Source: Tenebrio molitor
Lineage: Eukaryota; Arthropoda; Insecta; Coleoptera; Tenebrionidae
Assembly (NCBI RefSeq): GCF_963966145.1
Contig: NC_091051.1
Coordinates: 17,670,001-17,734,000 of the forward strand
Length of the DNA stretch: 64,000 nucleotides
Reading direction: 5' to 3'
Shown here: positions 49,301-61,300 of the stretch, piece by piece
How the letters are laid out: every line of letters begins with the position of its first letter
Numbering within the stretch: position 1 is the stretch's first letter
Made by a program: the position numbers and the translations under genes
The notes under the pieces: generated by a model
Told to the model about the DNA's origin: nothing
Databases searched by the model: none
Seen by the model: only the letters and a program-made list of their open reading frames with translations

Positions 49301-52300
49301 ACAAGTTGTTGGATGTCAGAATCCACTGTAGGTTGTGGGATTGAAGAAACAATTGCAGGCTGTTGAGTTCCAGAATCAACAACAGATTGTGGGGTTCCAG
49401 ATTCAACTACAAGTTGTGGGGTTGAAGAAGCCACTGCAGGTTGTTGAGTTCCAGCATCAACTGTAGGCTGTGGGTTTCCAGGATCAATTACAAGTTGTTG
49501 GATGTCAGAATCCACTGTATGTTGTGGGATTGAAGAAACAATTGCAGGCTGTTGAGTTCCAGAATCAACAACAGATTGTGGCGTTTCAGAATCACCTGCA
49601 AGTTGTGGGGTTGAAGAAGCCACTGCAGGTTGTTGAGTTCCAGCATCAACTGTAGGCTGTGGGGTTCCAGGATCAATTACAAGTTGTTGGATGTCAGAAT
49701 CCACTGTAGGTTGTGGGATTGAAGAAACAATTGCAGGCTGTTGAGTTTCAGAATCAACTACAGATTTTGGGGTTCCAGATTCAACTGAAAGTTGTGGGGT
49801 TGAAGAAGCCACTGCAGGTTGTTGAGTTCCAGCATCAACTGTAGGCTGTGGGGTTCCAGGATCAATTACAAGATGTTGGATGTCAGAATCCACTGTAGGT
49901 TGTGGGATTAAAGAAACAAGTGCGGGCTGTTGAGTTCCAGAATCAACTGCAGGTTGTGGGATTGAAGAAGCCACCGCTGGGTGTTGAGTTGCAGAATCAA
50001 CTGTAGGCTGTGGGGTTCCAAGATCAATTACAAGTTGTTGGATGTCAGAATCCACTGTAGGTTGTGGGATTGAAGAAAAAATTGCAGGCTGTTGAGTTTC
50101 AGAATCAACTACAGATTGTGGGGTTCCAGAATCAACTGCAGGTTGTGGGATTGAAGAAGCCACTGCTGGGTGTTGAGTTCCAGAATCAACTGCAAGTTGT
50201 TGGGTTGAAGAAGCCACTGCAGACTGTTGAGTTCCAGCATCAACTGTAGGCTGTGGGGTTCCAGGATCAATTACAACTTGTTGGATGCCAGAATCCACTG
50301 TAGGTTGTGGGATTAAAGAAACAATTGCAGGCTGTTGAGTTCCAGAATCAACTACAAGTTGTGGGGTTTCAGAAACAACTGAAATTCGTGGGGTTGAAGA
50401 AGCCACTGCAGGTTGTTGAGTTCCAGCATCAACTGTAGGCTGTGGGGTTCCAGGATCAATTACAAGATGTTGGATGTCAGAATCCACTGTAGGTTGTGGG
50501 ATTAAAGAAACAAGTGCGGGCTGTTGAGTTCCAGAATCAACTGCAGGTTGTGGGATTGAAGAAGCCACCGCTGGGTGTTGAGTTCCAGAATTAACTACAG
50601 ATTGTGGGGTTCCAGAATCAACTGTAGGCTGTGGGGTTCCAGGATCAATTACAAGTTGTTGGATGTCAGAATCCACTGTAGGTTGTGGGAATGAAGAAAC
50701 AATTGCAGGCTGTTGAGTTTCAGAATCAACTACAGATTGTGGGGTTCCAGATTCAACTGCAAGTTGTGGGGTTGAGGAAGCCACTGCAGGTTGTTGAGTT
50801 CCAGCATCAACTGTAGGCTGTGGGGTTCCAGGATCAATTACAAGTTGTTGGATGTCAGAATCCACTGTAGGTTGTGGGATTGAAGAAACAATTGCAGTCT
50901 GTTGAGTTCCAGAATCAACTACAAGTTGTGGGGTTCCAGAATCAACTGCAAGTTGTTGGGTTGAAGAAGCCACTGCAGGCTGTTGAGTTCCAGCATCAAC
51001 TGTAGGCTGTGGGGTTCCAGGATCGATTACAAGTTGTTGGATGTCAGAATCCACTGTAGGTTGTGGGATTGAAGAAACAATTGCAGGCTGTTGAGTTTCA
51101 GAATCAACTACAGATTGTGGGGTTCCAGAATCAACTGCAGGTTGTGGGATTGAAGAAGCCACTGCTGGGTGTTGAGTTCCAAAATCAACTGCAAGTTGTT
51201 GGGTTGAAGAAGCCACTGCAGACTGTTGAGTTCCAGCATCAACTGTAGGCTGTGGGGTTCCAGGATCAATTACAAGTTGTTGGATGTCAGAATCCACTGT
51301 AGTTTGTGGGATTAAAGAAACAAGTGCGGGCTGTTGAGTTCCAGAATCAACTGCAGATTGTGGGGTTGAAGAAGCCACTGCAGGCTGTTGAGTTGCAGAT
51401 TCAACTGTAGGCTGTGGGGTTCCAAGATCAATTACAAGTTGTTGGATGTCAAAATCCACTGTAGGTTGTGGGATTAAAGAAACAGGTGTGGGCTGTTGAG
51501 TTCCAGAATCAACAACAGATTGTGGGGTTCCAGATTCACCTGCAAGTTGTGGGGTTGAAGAAGCCACTGCAGGTTGTTGAGTTCCAGCATCAACTGTAGG
51601 CTGTGGGGTTCCAGGATCAATTACAAGTTGTTGGATATCAGAATCCACTGTAGGTAGTGGGATTGAAGAAACAATTGCAGGCTGTTGAGTTCCAGAATCA
51701 ACTACAGATTGTGGGGTTCCAGATTCAACTGCAAGTTGTGGGGTTGAAGAAGCCACTGCAGGTTGTTGAGTTCCAGCATCAACTGTAGTCTGTGGGGTTC
51801 CAGGATCAATTACAACTTGTTGGATGCCAGAATCCACTGTAGGTTGTGGGATTAAAGAAACAATTGCAGGCTGTTGAGTTCCAGAATCAACTACAAGTTG
51901 TGGGGTTTCAGAAACAACTGAAATTCGTGGGGTTGAAGAAGCCACTGCAGGTTGTTGAGTTCCAGCATCAACTGTAGGCTGTGGGGTTCCAGGATCAATT
52001 ACAAGATGTTGGATGTCAGAATCCACTGTAGGTTGTGGGATTAAAGAAACAAGTGCGGGCTGTTGAGTTCCAGAATCAACTGCAGGTTGTGGGATTGAAG
52101 AAGCCACCGCTGGGTGTTGAGTTCCAGAATTAACTACAGATTGTGGGGTTCCAGAATCAACTGTAGGCTGTGGGGTTCCAGGATCAATTACAAGTTGTTG
52201 GATGTCAGAATCCACTGTAGGTTGTGGGAATGAAGAAACAATTGCAGGCTGTTGAGTTTCAGAATCAACTACAGATTGTGGGGTTCCAGATTCAACTGCA

Positions 52301-55300
52301 AGTTGTGGGGTTGAGGAAGCCACTGCAGGTTGTTGAGTTCCAGCATCAACTGTAGGCTGTGGGGTTCCAGGATCAATTACAAGTTGTTGGATGTCAGAAT
52401 CCACTGTAGGTTGTGGGATTGAAGAAACAATTGCAGTCTGTTGAGTTCCAGAATCAACTACAAGTTGTTGGGTTGAAGAAGCCACTGCAGGCTGTTGAGT
52501 TCCAGCATCAACTGTAGGCTGTGGGGTTCCAGGATCAATTACAAGTTGTGGGATGTCAGAATCCACTGTAGGTTGTGGGATTAAAGAAACAATTGCAGGC
52601 TGTTGAGTTCCAGAATCAACTACAAGTTGTGGGGTTTCAGAAACAACTGAAATTTGTGGGGTTGAAGAAGCCACTGCAGGTTGTTGAGTTCCAGCATCAA
52701 CTGTAGGCTGTGGGGTTCCAGGATCAATTACAAGTTGTTGGATGTCAGAATCCACTGTAGGTTGTGGGATTAAAGAAACAAGTGCGGGCTGTTGAGTTCC
52801 AGAATCAACTGCAGGTTGTGGGATTGAAGAAGCCACCGCTGGGTGTTGAGTTCCAGAATTAACTACAGATTGTGGGGTTCCAGAATCAAGTGTAGGCTGT
52901 GGGGTTGAAGAAGCCACTGCAGGCTGTTGAGTTCCAGAATCACCTGTAGGCTGTGGGGTTCCAGAATCAACTGCAGGTTGCGGGATTGAAGAAGCCACCG
53001 CTGGGTGTTGAGTTCCAGATTCAACTACAAGTTGTGGGGTTGAAGAAGCCACTGCAGGTTGTTGAGTTCCAGCATCAACTGTTGGCTGTGGGGTTCCAGG
53101 ATCAATTACAAGTTGTTGGATGTCAGAATCCACTGTAGGTTGTGGGATTGAAGAAACAATTGCAGGCTGTTGAGTTCCAGAATCAACTACAGATTGTGAG
53201 GTTCCAGAATCAACTGCAAGTTGTGGGGTTGAAGAAGCGACTGCAGGTTCTTGAGTACCAGCATCAACTGTAGGCTGTGGGGATCCAGGATCAATTACAA
53301 GTTGTTGGATGTCAGAATCCACTGAAGGTTGTGGGATTAAAGACACAATTGCAGGCTGTTGAGTTCCAAAACCAACTACAAGTTGTGGGGTTTCAGAAAC
53401 AACTGAAATTTGTGGGGTTGAAGAAGCCACTGCAGGCTGTTGAGTTCCAGAATCAACTGTAGGCTGTGGGGTTGAAGAAGCCACTGCAGGCTGTTGAGTT
53501 TCAGAATCAACTATAAATTGTGGGGTTTCAGAATCAACTGCAGGTTGTGGGATTGAAGAAGCCACTGCCGGCTGTTGAGTTCCAGAATCAACTGTAGGCT
53601 GTGGGGTTGAAGAAGCTACTGCAGGCTGTTGAGTTGCAGAATCAACTGTCGGCTGTGGGGTTCCAGGATCAATTAAAAGGTGTTGGATGTCAGAATCTAC
53701 TGTAGGTTGTGGGATTAAAGAAACAATTGCAGGCTGTTGAGTTCCAGAATCAACTACGGATTGTGGGGTTCCAGGATCAATTAAAAGTTGTTGGATGTCA
53801 GATTCCACTGTAGGTTGTGGGATTGAAGAAACAATTGCAGGCTGTTGAGTTCCAGACTCAACTACAGATTGTGGGGTTCCAGAATCAACTGCAGATTGTG
53901 GGGTTGAAGAAGCCACTGCAGGTTGTTGAGTTCCAGCATCAACTGTAGGCTGTGGGGTTCCAGGATCACTTACAACTTGTTGGATGTCAGAATCCACTGT
54001 AGGTTGTGGGATTAAAGAAACAATTGCAGGCTGTTGAGTTCCAGAATCAACTACAAGTTGTGGGGTTTCAGAAACAACTGAAATTCGTGGGGTTGAAGAA
54101 GCCACTGCAGGTTGTTGAGTTGCAGCATCAACTGTAGGCTGTGGGGTTCCAGGATCAATTACAAGTTGTTGGATGTCAGAATCCACTGTAGGTTGTGGGA
54201 TTAAAGAAACAAGTGCGGGCTGTTGAGTTCCAGAATCAACTGCAAGTTGTGGGATTGAAGAAGCCACCGCTGGGTGTTGAGTTCCAGAATTAACTACAGA
54301 TTGTGGGGTTCCAGAATCAACTGTAGGCTGTGGGGTTCCAGGATCAATTACAAGTTGTTGGATGTCAGAAACCGCTGTAGGTTGTGGGATTAAAGAAACA
54401 AGTGCGGGCTGTTGAGTTGCAGAATCAACTGTAGGCTGTGGGGTTCCAGGATCAATTACAAGTTGTTGGATGTCAGAATCCACTGTAGGTTGTTGGATTA
54501 AAGAAACAAGTGCGGGCTGTTGAGTTCCAGAATCAACTACAGCTTGTGGGGTTCCAGATTCAACTACAAGTTGTGGGGTTGAAGAAGCCACTGCAGGTTG
54601 TTGAGTTCCAGCATCAACTGTAGGCTGTGGGGTTCCAGGATCAATTAAAAGTTGTTGGATGTCAGAATCCACTGTAGGTTGTGGGATTAAAGAAACAATT
54701 GCAGGGTGTTGAGTTCCAGAATCAACAACAGATTGTGGCGTTTCAGAATCACCTGCAAGTTGTGGGGTTGAAGAAGCCACTGCAGGTTGTTGAGTTCCAG
54801 CATCAACTGTAGGCTGTGGGGTTCCAGGATCAATTACAAGTTGTTGGATGTCAGAATCCACTGTAGGTTGTGGGATTGAAGAAAAAATTGCAGGCTGTTG
54901 AGTTTCAGAATCAACTACAGATTGTGGGGTTCCAGAATCAACTGCAGGTTGTGGGATTGAAGAAGCCACTGCTGGGTGTTGAGTTCCAGAATCAACTGCA
55001 AGTTGTTGGGTTGAAGAAGCCACTGCAGACTGTTGAGTTCCAGCATCAACTGTAGGCTGTGGGGTTCCAGGATCAATTACAAGATGTTGGATGTCAGAAT
55101 CCACTGTAGGTTGTGGGATTGAAGAAACAATTGCAGGCTGTTGAGTTTCAGAATCAACTACAAGTTGTGGAGTTTCAGAAACAACTGAAATTTGTGGGGT
55201 TGAAGAAGCCACTGCAGGCTGTTGAGTTCCAGCATCAACTGTAGTCTGTGGGGTTCCAGGATCGATTACAAGTTGTTGGATGTCAGAATCCACTGTAGGT

Positions 55301-58300
55301 TGTGGGATTAAAGAAACAAGTGCGGGCTGTTGAGTTCCAGAATCAACTGCAGGTTGTGGGATTGAAGAAGCCACCGCTGGGTGTTGAGTTCCAGAATTAA
55401 CTACAGATTGTGGGGTTCCAGAATCAACTGTAGGCTGTGGGGTTCCAGGATCAATTACAAGTTGTTGGATGTCAGAATCCACTGTAGGTTGTGGGAATGA
55501 AGAAACAATTGCAGGCTGTTGAGTTTCAGAATCAACTACAGATTGTGGGGTTCCAGATTCAACTGCAAGTTGTGGGGTTGAGGAAGCCACTGCAGGTTGT
55601 TGAGTTCCAGCATCAACTGTAGGCTGTGGGGTTCCAGGATCAATTACAAGTTGTTGGATGTCAGAATCCACTGTAGGTTGTGGGATTGAAGAAACAATTG
55701 CAGTCTGTTGAGTTCCAGAATCAACTACAAGTTGTGGGGTTCCAGAATCAACTGCAAGTTGTTGGGTTGAAGAAGCCACTGCAGGCTGTTGAGTTCCAGC
55801 ATCAACTGTAGGCTGTGGGGTTCCAGGATCGATTACAAGTTGTTGGATGTCAGAATCCACTGTAGGTTGTGGGATTGAAGAAACAATTGCAGGCTGTTGA
55901 GTTTCAGAATCAACTACAGATTGTGGGGTTCCAGAATCAACTGCAGGTTGTGGGATTGAAGAAGCCACTGCTGGGTGTTGAGTTCCAGAATCAACTGCAA
56001 GTTGTTGGGTTGAAGAAGCCACTGCAGACTGTTGAGTTCCAGCATCAACTGTAGGCTGTGGGGTTCCAGGATCAATTACAAGTTGTTGGATGTCAGAATC
56101 CACTGTAGGTTGTGGGATTAAAGAAACAAGTGCGGGCTGTTGAGTTCCAGAATCAACTGCAGGTTGTGGGATTGAAAAAGCCACCGCTGGGTGTTGAGTT
56201 CCAGAATTAACTACAGATTGTGGGGTTCCAGAATCAACTGTAGGCTGTGGGGTTCCAGGATCAATTACAAGTTGTTGGATGTCAGAATCCACTGTAGGTT
56301 GTGGGAATGAAGAAACAATTGCAGGCTGTTGAGTTTCAGAATCAACTACAGATTGTGGGGTTCCAGATTCAACTGCAAGTTGTGGGGTTGAGGAAGCCAC
56401 TGCAGGTTGTTGAGTTCCAGCATCAACTGTAGGCTGTGGGGTTCCAGGATCGATTACAAGTTGTTGGATGTCAGAATCCACTGTAGGTTGTGGGATTGAA
56501 GAAACAATTGCAGGCTGTTGAGTTTCAGAATCAACTACAGATTGTGGGGTTCCAGAATCAACTGCAGGTTGTGGGATTGAAGAAGCCACTGCTGGGTGTT
56601 GAGTTCCAGAATCAACTGCAAGTTGTTGGGTTGAAGAAGCCACTGCAGACTGTTGAGTTCCAGCATCAACTGTAGGCTGTGGGGTTCCAGGATCAATTAC
56701 AAGTTGTTGGATGTCAGAATCCACTGTAGTTTGTGGGATTAAAGAAACAAGTGCGGGCTGTTGATTTCCAGAATCAACTGCAGATTGTGGGGTTGAAGAA
56801 GCCACTGCAGGCTGTTGAGTTGCAGAATCAACTGTAGGCTGTGGGGTTCCAAGATCAATTACAAGTTGTTGGATGTCAAAATCCACTGTAGGTTGTGGGA
56901 TTAAAGAAACAGGTGTGGGCTGTTGAGTTCCAGAATCAACTACAGATTGTGGGGTTCCAGATTCAACTGCAAGTTGTGGGGTTGAAGAAGCCACTGCAGG
57001 TTGTTGAGTTCCAGCATCAACTGTAGGCTGTGGGGTTCCAGGATCAATTACAAGTTGTTGGATATCAGAATCCACTGTAGGTAGTGGGATTGAAGAAACA
57101 ATTGCAGGCTGTTGAGTTCCAGAATCAACTACAGATTGTGGGGTTCCAGATTCAACTGCAAGTTGTGGGGTTGAAGAAGCCACTGCAGGTTGTTGAGTTC
57201 CAGCATCAACTGTAGGCTGTGGGGTTCCAGGATCAATTACAAGATGTTGGATGTCAGAATCCACTGTAGGTTGTGGGATTGAAGAAAAAATTGCAGGCTG
57301 TTGAGTTTCAGAATCAACTACAGATTGTGGGGTTCCAGAATCAACTGCAGGTTGTGGGATTGAAGAAGCCACTGCTGGGTGTTGAGTTCCAGAATCAACT
57401 GCAAGTTGTTGGGTTGAAGAAGCCACTGCAGACTGTTGAGTTCCAGCATCAACTGTAGGCTGTGGGGTTCCAGGATCAATTACAAGTTGTTGGATGTCAG
57501 AATCCACTGTAGTTTGTGGGATTAAAGAAACAAGTGCGGGCTGTTGAGTTCCAGAATCAACTGCAGGTTGTGGGATTGAAGAAGCCACCGCTGGGTGTTG
57601 AGTTGCAGAATCAACTGTAGGCTGTGGGGTTCCAAGATCAATTACAAGTTGTTGGATGTCAGAATCCACTGTAGGTTGTGGGATTGAAGAAAAAATTGCA
57701 GGCTGTTGAGTTTCAGAATCAACTACAGATTGTGGGGTTCCAGAATCAACTGCAGGTTGTGGGATTGAAGAAGCCACTGCTGGGTGTTGAGTTCCAGAAT
57801 CAACTGCAAGTTGTTGGGTTGAAGAAGCCACTGCAGACTGTTGAGTTCCAGCATCAACTGTAGGCTGTGGGGTTCCAGGATCAATTACAACTTGTTGGAT
57901 GCCAGAATCCACTGTAGGTTGTGGGATTAAAGAAACAATTGCAGGCTGTTGAGTTCCAGAATCAACTACAAGTTGTGGGGTTTCAGAAACAACTGAAATT
58001 CGTGGGGTTGAAGAAGCCACTGCAGGTTGTTGAGTTCCAGCATCAACTGTAGGCTGTGGGGTTCCAGGATCAATTACAAGATGTTGGATGTCAGAATCCA
58101 CTGTAGGTTGTGGGATTAAAGAAACAAGTGCGGGCTGTTGAGTTCCAGAATCAACTGCAGGTTGTGGGATTGAAGAAGCCACCGCTGGGTGTTGAGTTCC
58201 AGAATTAACTACAGATTGTGGGGTTCCAGAATCAACTGTAGGCTGTGGGGTTCCAGGATCAATTACAAGTTGTTGGATGTCAGAATCCACTGTAGGTTGT

Positions 58301-61300
58301 GGGAATGAAGAAACAATTGCAGGCTGTTGAGTTTCAGAATCAACTACAGATTGTGGGGTTCCAGATTCAACTGCAAGTTGTGGGGTTGAGGAAGCCACTG
58401 CAGGTTGTTGAGTTCCAGCATCAACTGTAGGCTGTGGGGTTCCAGGATCAATTACAAGTTGTTGGATGTCAGAATCCACTGTAGGTTGTGGGATTGAAGA
58501 AACAATTGCAGTCTGTTGAGTTCCAGAATCAACTACAGATTGTGGGGTTCCAGATTCAACTGCAAGTTGTGGGGTTGAAGAAGCCACTGCAGGTTGTTGA
58601 GTTCCAGCATCAACTGTAGGCTGTGGGGTTCCAGGATCAATTACAAGTTGTTGGATATCAGAATCCACTGTAGGTAGTGGGATTGAAGAAACAATTGCAG
58701 GCTGTTGAGTTCCAGAATCAACTACAGATTGTGGGGTTCCAGATTCAACTGCAAGTTGTGGGGTTGAAGAAGCCACTGCAGGTTGTTGAGTTCCAGCATC
58801 AACTGTAGGCTGTGGGGTTCCAGGATCAATTACAAGATGTTGGATGTCAGAATCCACTGTAGGTTGTGGGATTGAAGAAAAAATTGCAGGCTGTTGAGTT
58901 TCAGAATCAACTACAGATTGTGGGGTTCCAGAATCAACTGCAGGTTGTGGGATTGAAGAAGCCACTGCTGGGTGTTGAGTTCCAGAATCAACTGCAAGTT
59001 GTTGGGTTGAAGAAGCCACTGCAGACTGTTGAGTTCCAGCATCAACTGTAGGCTGTGGGGTTCCAGGATCAATTACAAGTTGTTGGATGTCAGAATCCAC
59101 TGTAGTTTGTGGGATTAAAGAAACAAGTGCGGGCTGTTGAGTTCCAGAATCAACTGCAGGTTGTGGGATTGAAGAAGCCACCGCTGGGTGTTGAGTTGCA
59201 GAATCAACTGTAGGCTGTGGGGTTCCAAGATCAATTACAAGTTGTTGGATGTCAGAATCCACTGTAGGTTGTGGGATTGAAGAAAAAATTGCAGGCTGTT
59301 GAGTTTCAGAATCAACTACAGATTGTGGGGTTCCAGAATCAACTGCAGGTTGTGGGATTGAAGAAGCCACTGCTGGGTGTTGAGTTCCAGAATCAACTGC
59401 AAGTTGTTGGGTTGAAGAAGCCACTGCAGACTGTTGAGTTCCAGCATCAACTGTAGGCTGTGGGGTTCCAGGATCAATTACAACTTGTTGGATGCCAGAA
59501 TCCACTGTAGGTTGTGGGATTAAAGAAACAATTGCAGGCTGTTGAGTTCCAGAATCAACTACAAGTTGTGGGGTTTCAGAAACAACTGAAATTCGTGGGG
59601 TTGAAGAAGCCACTGCAGGTTGTTGAGTTCCAGCATCAACTGTAGGCTGTGGGGTTCCAGGATCAATTACAAGATGTTGGATGTCAGAATCCACTGTAGG
59701 TTGTGGGATTAAAGAAACAAGTGCGGGCTGTTGAGTTCCAGAATCAACTGCAGGTTGTGGGATTGAAGAAGCCACCGCTGGGTGTTGAGTTCCAGAATTA
59801 ACTACAGATTGTGGGGTTCCAGAATCAACTGTAGGCTGTGGGGTTCCAGGATCAATTACAAGTTGTTGGATGTCAGAATCCACTGTAGGTTGTGGGATTG
59901 AAGAAACAATTGCAGGCTGTTGAGTTTCAGAATCAACTACAGATTGTGGGGTTCCAGAATCAACTGCAGGTTGTGGGATTGAAGAAGCCACTGCTGGGTG
60001 TTGAGTTCCAGAATCAACTGCAAGTTGTTGGGTTGAAGAAGCCACTGCAGGCTGTTGAGTTCCAGCATCAACTGTAGGCTGTGGGGTTCCAGGATCAATT
60101 ACAAGTTGTTGGATGTCAGAATCCACTGTAGGTTGTGGGATTGAAGAAACAATTGCAGGCTGTTGAGTTTCAGAATCAACTACAGATTGTGGGGTTCCAG
60201 AATCAACTGCAGGTTGTGGGATTGAAGAAGCCACTGCTGGGTGTTGAGTTCCAGAATCAACTGCAAGTTGTTGGGTTGAAGAAGCCACTGCAGACTGTTG
60301 AGTTCCAGCATCAACTGAAGGCTGTGGGGTTCCAGGATCAATTACAAGTTGTTGGATGTCAGAATCCAATGTAGTTTGTGGGATTAAAGAAACAAGTGCG
60401 GGCTGTTGAGTTCCAGAATCAACTGCAGATTGTGGGGTTGAAGAAGCCACTGCAGGCTGTTGAGTTGCAGAATCAACTGTAGGCTGTGGGGTTCCAAGAT
60501 CAATTACAAGTTGTTGGATGTCAGAATCCACTGTAGGTTGTGGGAATGAAGAAACAATTGCAGGCTGTTGAGTTTCAGAATCAACTACAGATTGTGGGGT
60601 TCCAGATTCAACTGCAAGTTGTGGGGTTGAGGAAGCCACTGCAGGTTGTTGAGTTCCAGCATCAACTGTAGGCTGTGGGGTTCCAGGATCAATTACAAGT
60701 TGTTGGATGTCAGAATCCACTGTAGGTTGTGGGATTGAAGAAACAATTGCAGTCTGTTGAGTTCCAGAATCAACTACAAGTTGTGGGGTTCCAGAATCAA
60801 CTGCAAGTTGTTGGGTTGAAGAAGCCACTGCAGGCTGTTGAGTTCCAGCATCAACTGTAGTCTGTGGGGTTCCAGGATCAATTACAACTTGTTGGATGTC
60901 AGAATCCACTGTAGGTTGTGGGATTAAAGAAACAATTGCAGGCTGTTGAGTTCCAGAATCAACTACAAGTTGTGGGGTTTCAGAAACAACTGAAATTTGT
61001 GGGGTTGAAGAAGCCACTGCAGGTTGTTGAGTTCCAGCATCAACTGTAGTCTGTGGGGTTCCAGGATCGATTACAAGTTGTTGGATGTCAGAATCCACTG
61101 TAGGTTGTGGGATTAAAGAAACAAGTGCGGGCTGTTGAGTTCCAGAATCAACTGCAGGTTGTGGGATTGAAGAAGCCACCGCTGGGTGTTGAGTTCCAGA
61201 ATTAACTACAGATTGTGGGGTTCCAGAATCAACTGTAGGCTGTGGGGTTCCAGGATCAATTACAAGTTGTTGGATGTCAGAATCCACTGTAGGTTGTGGG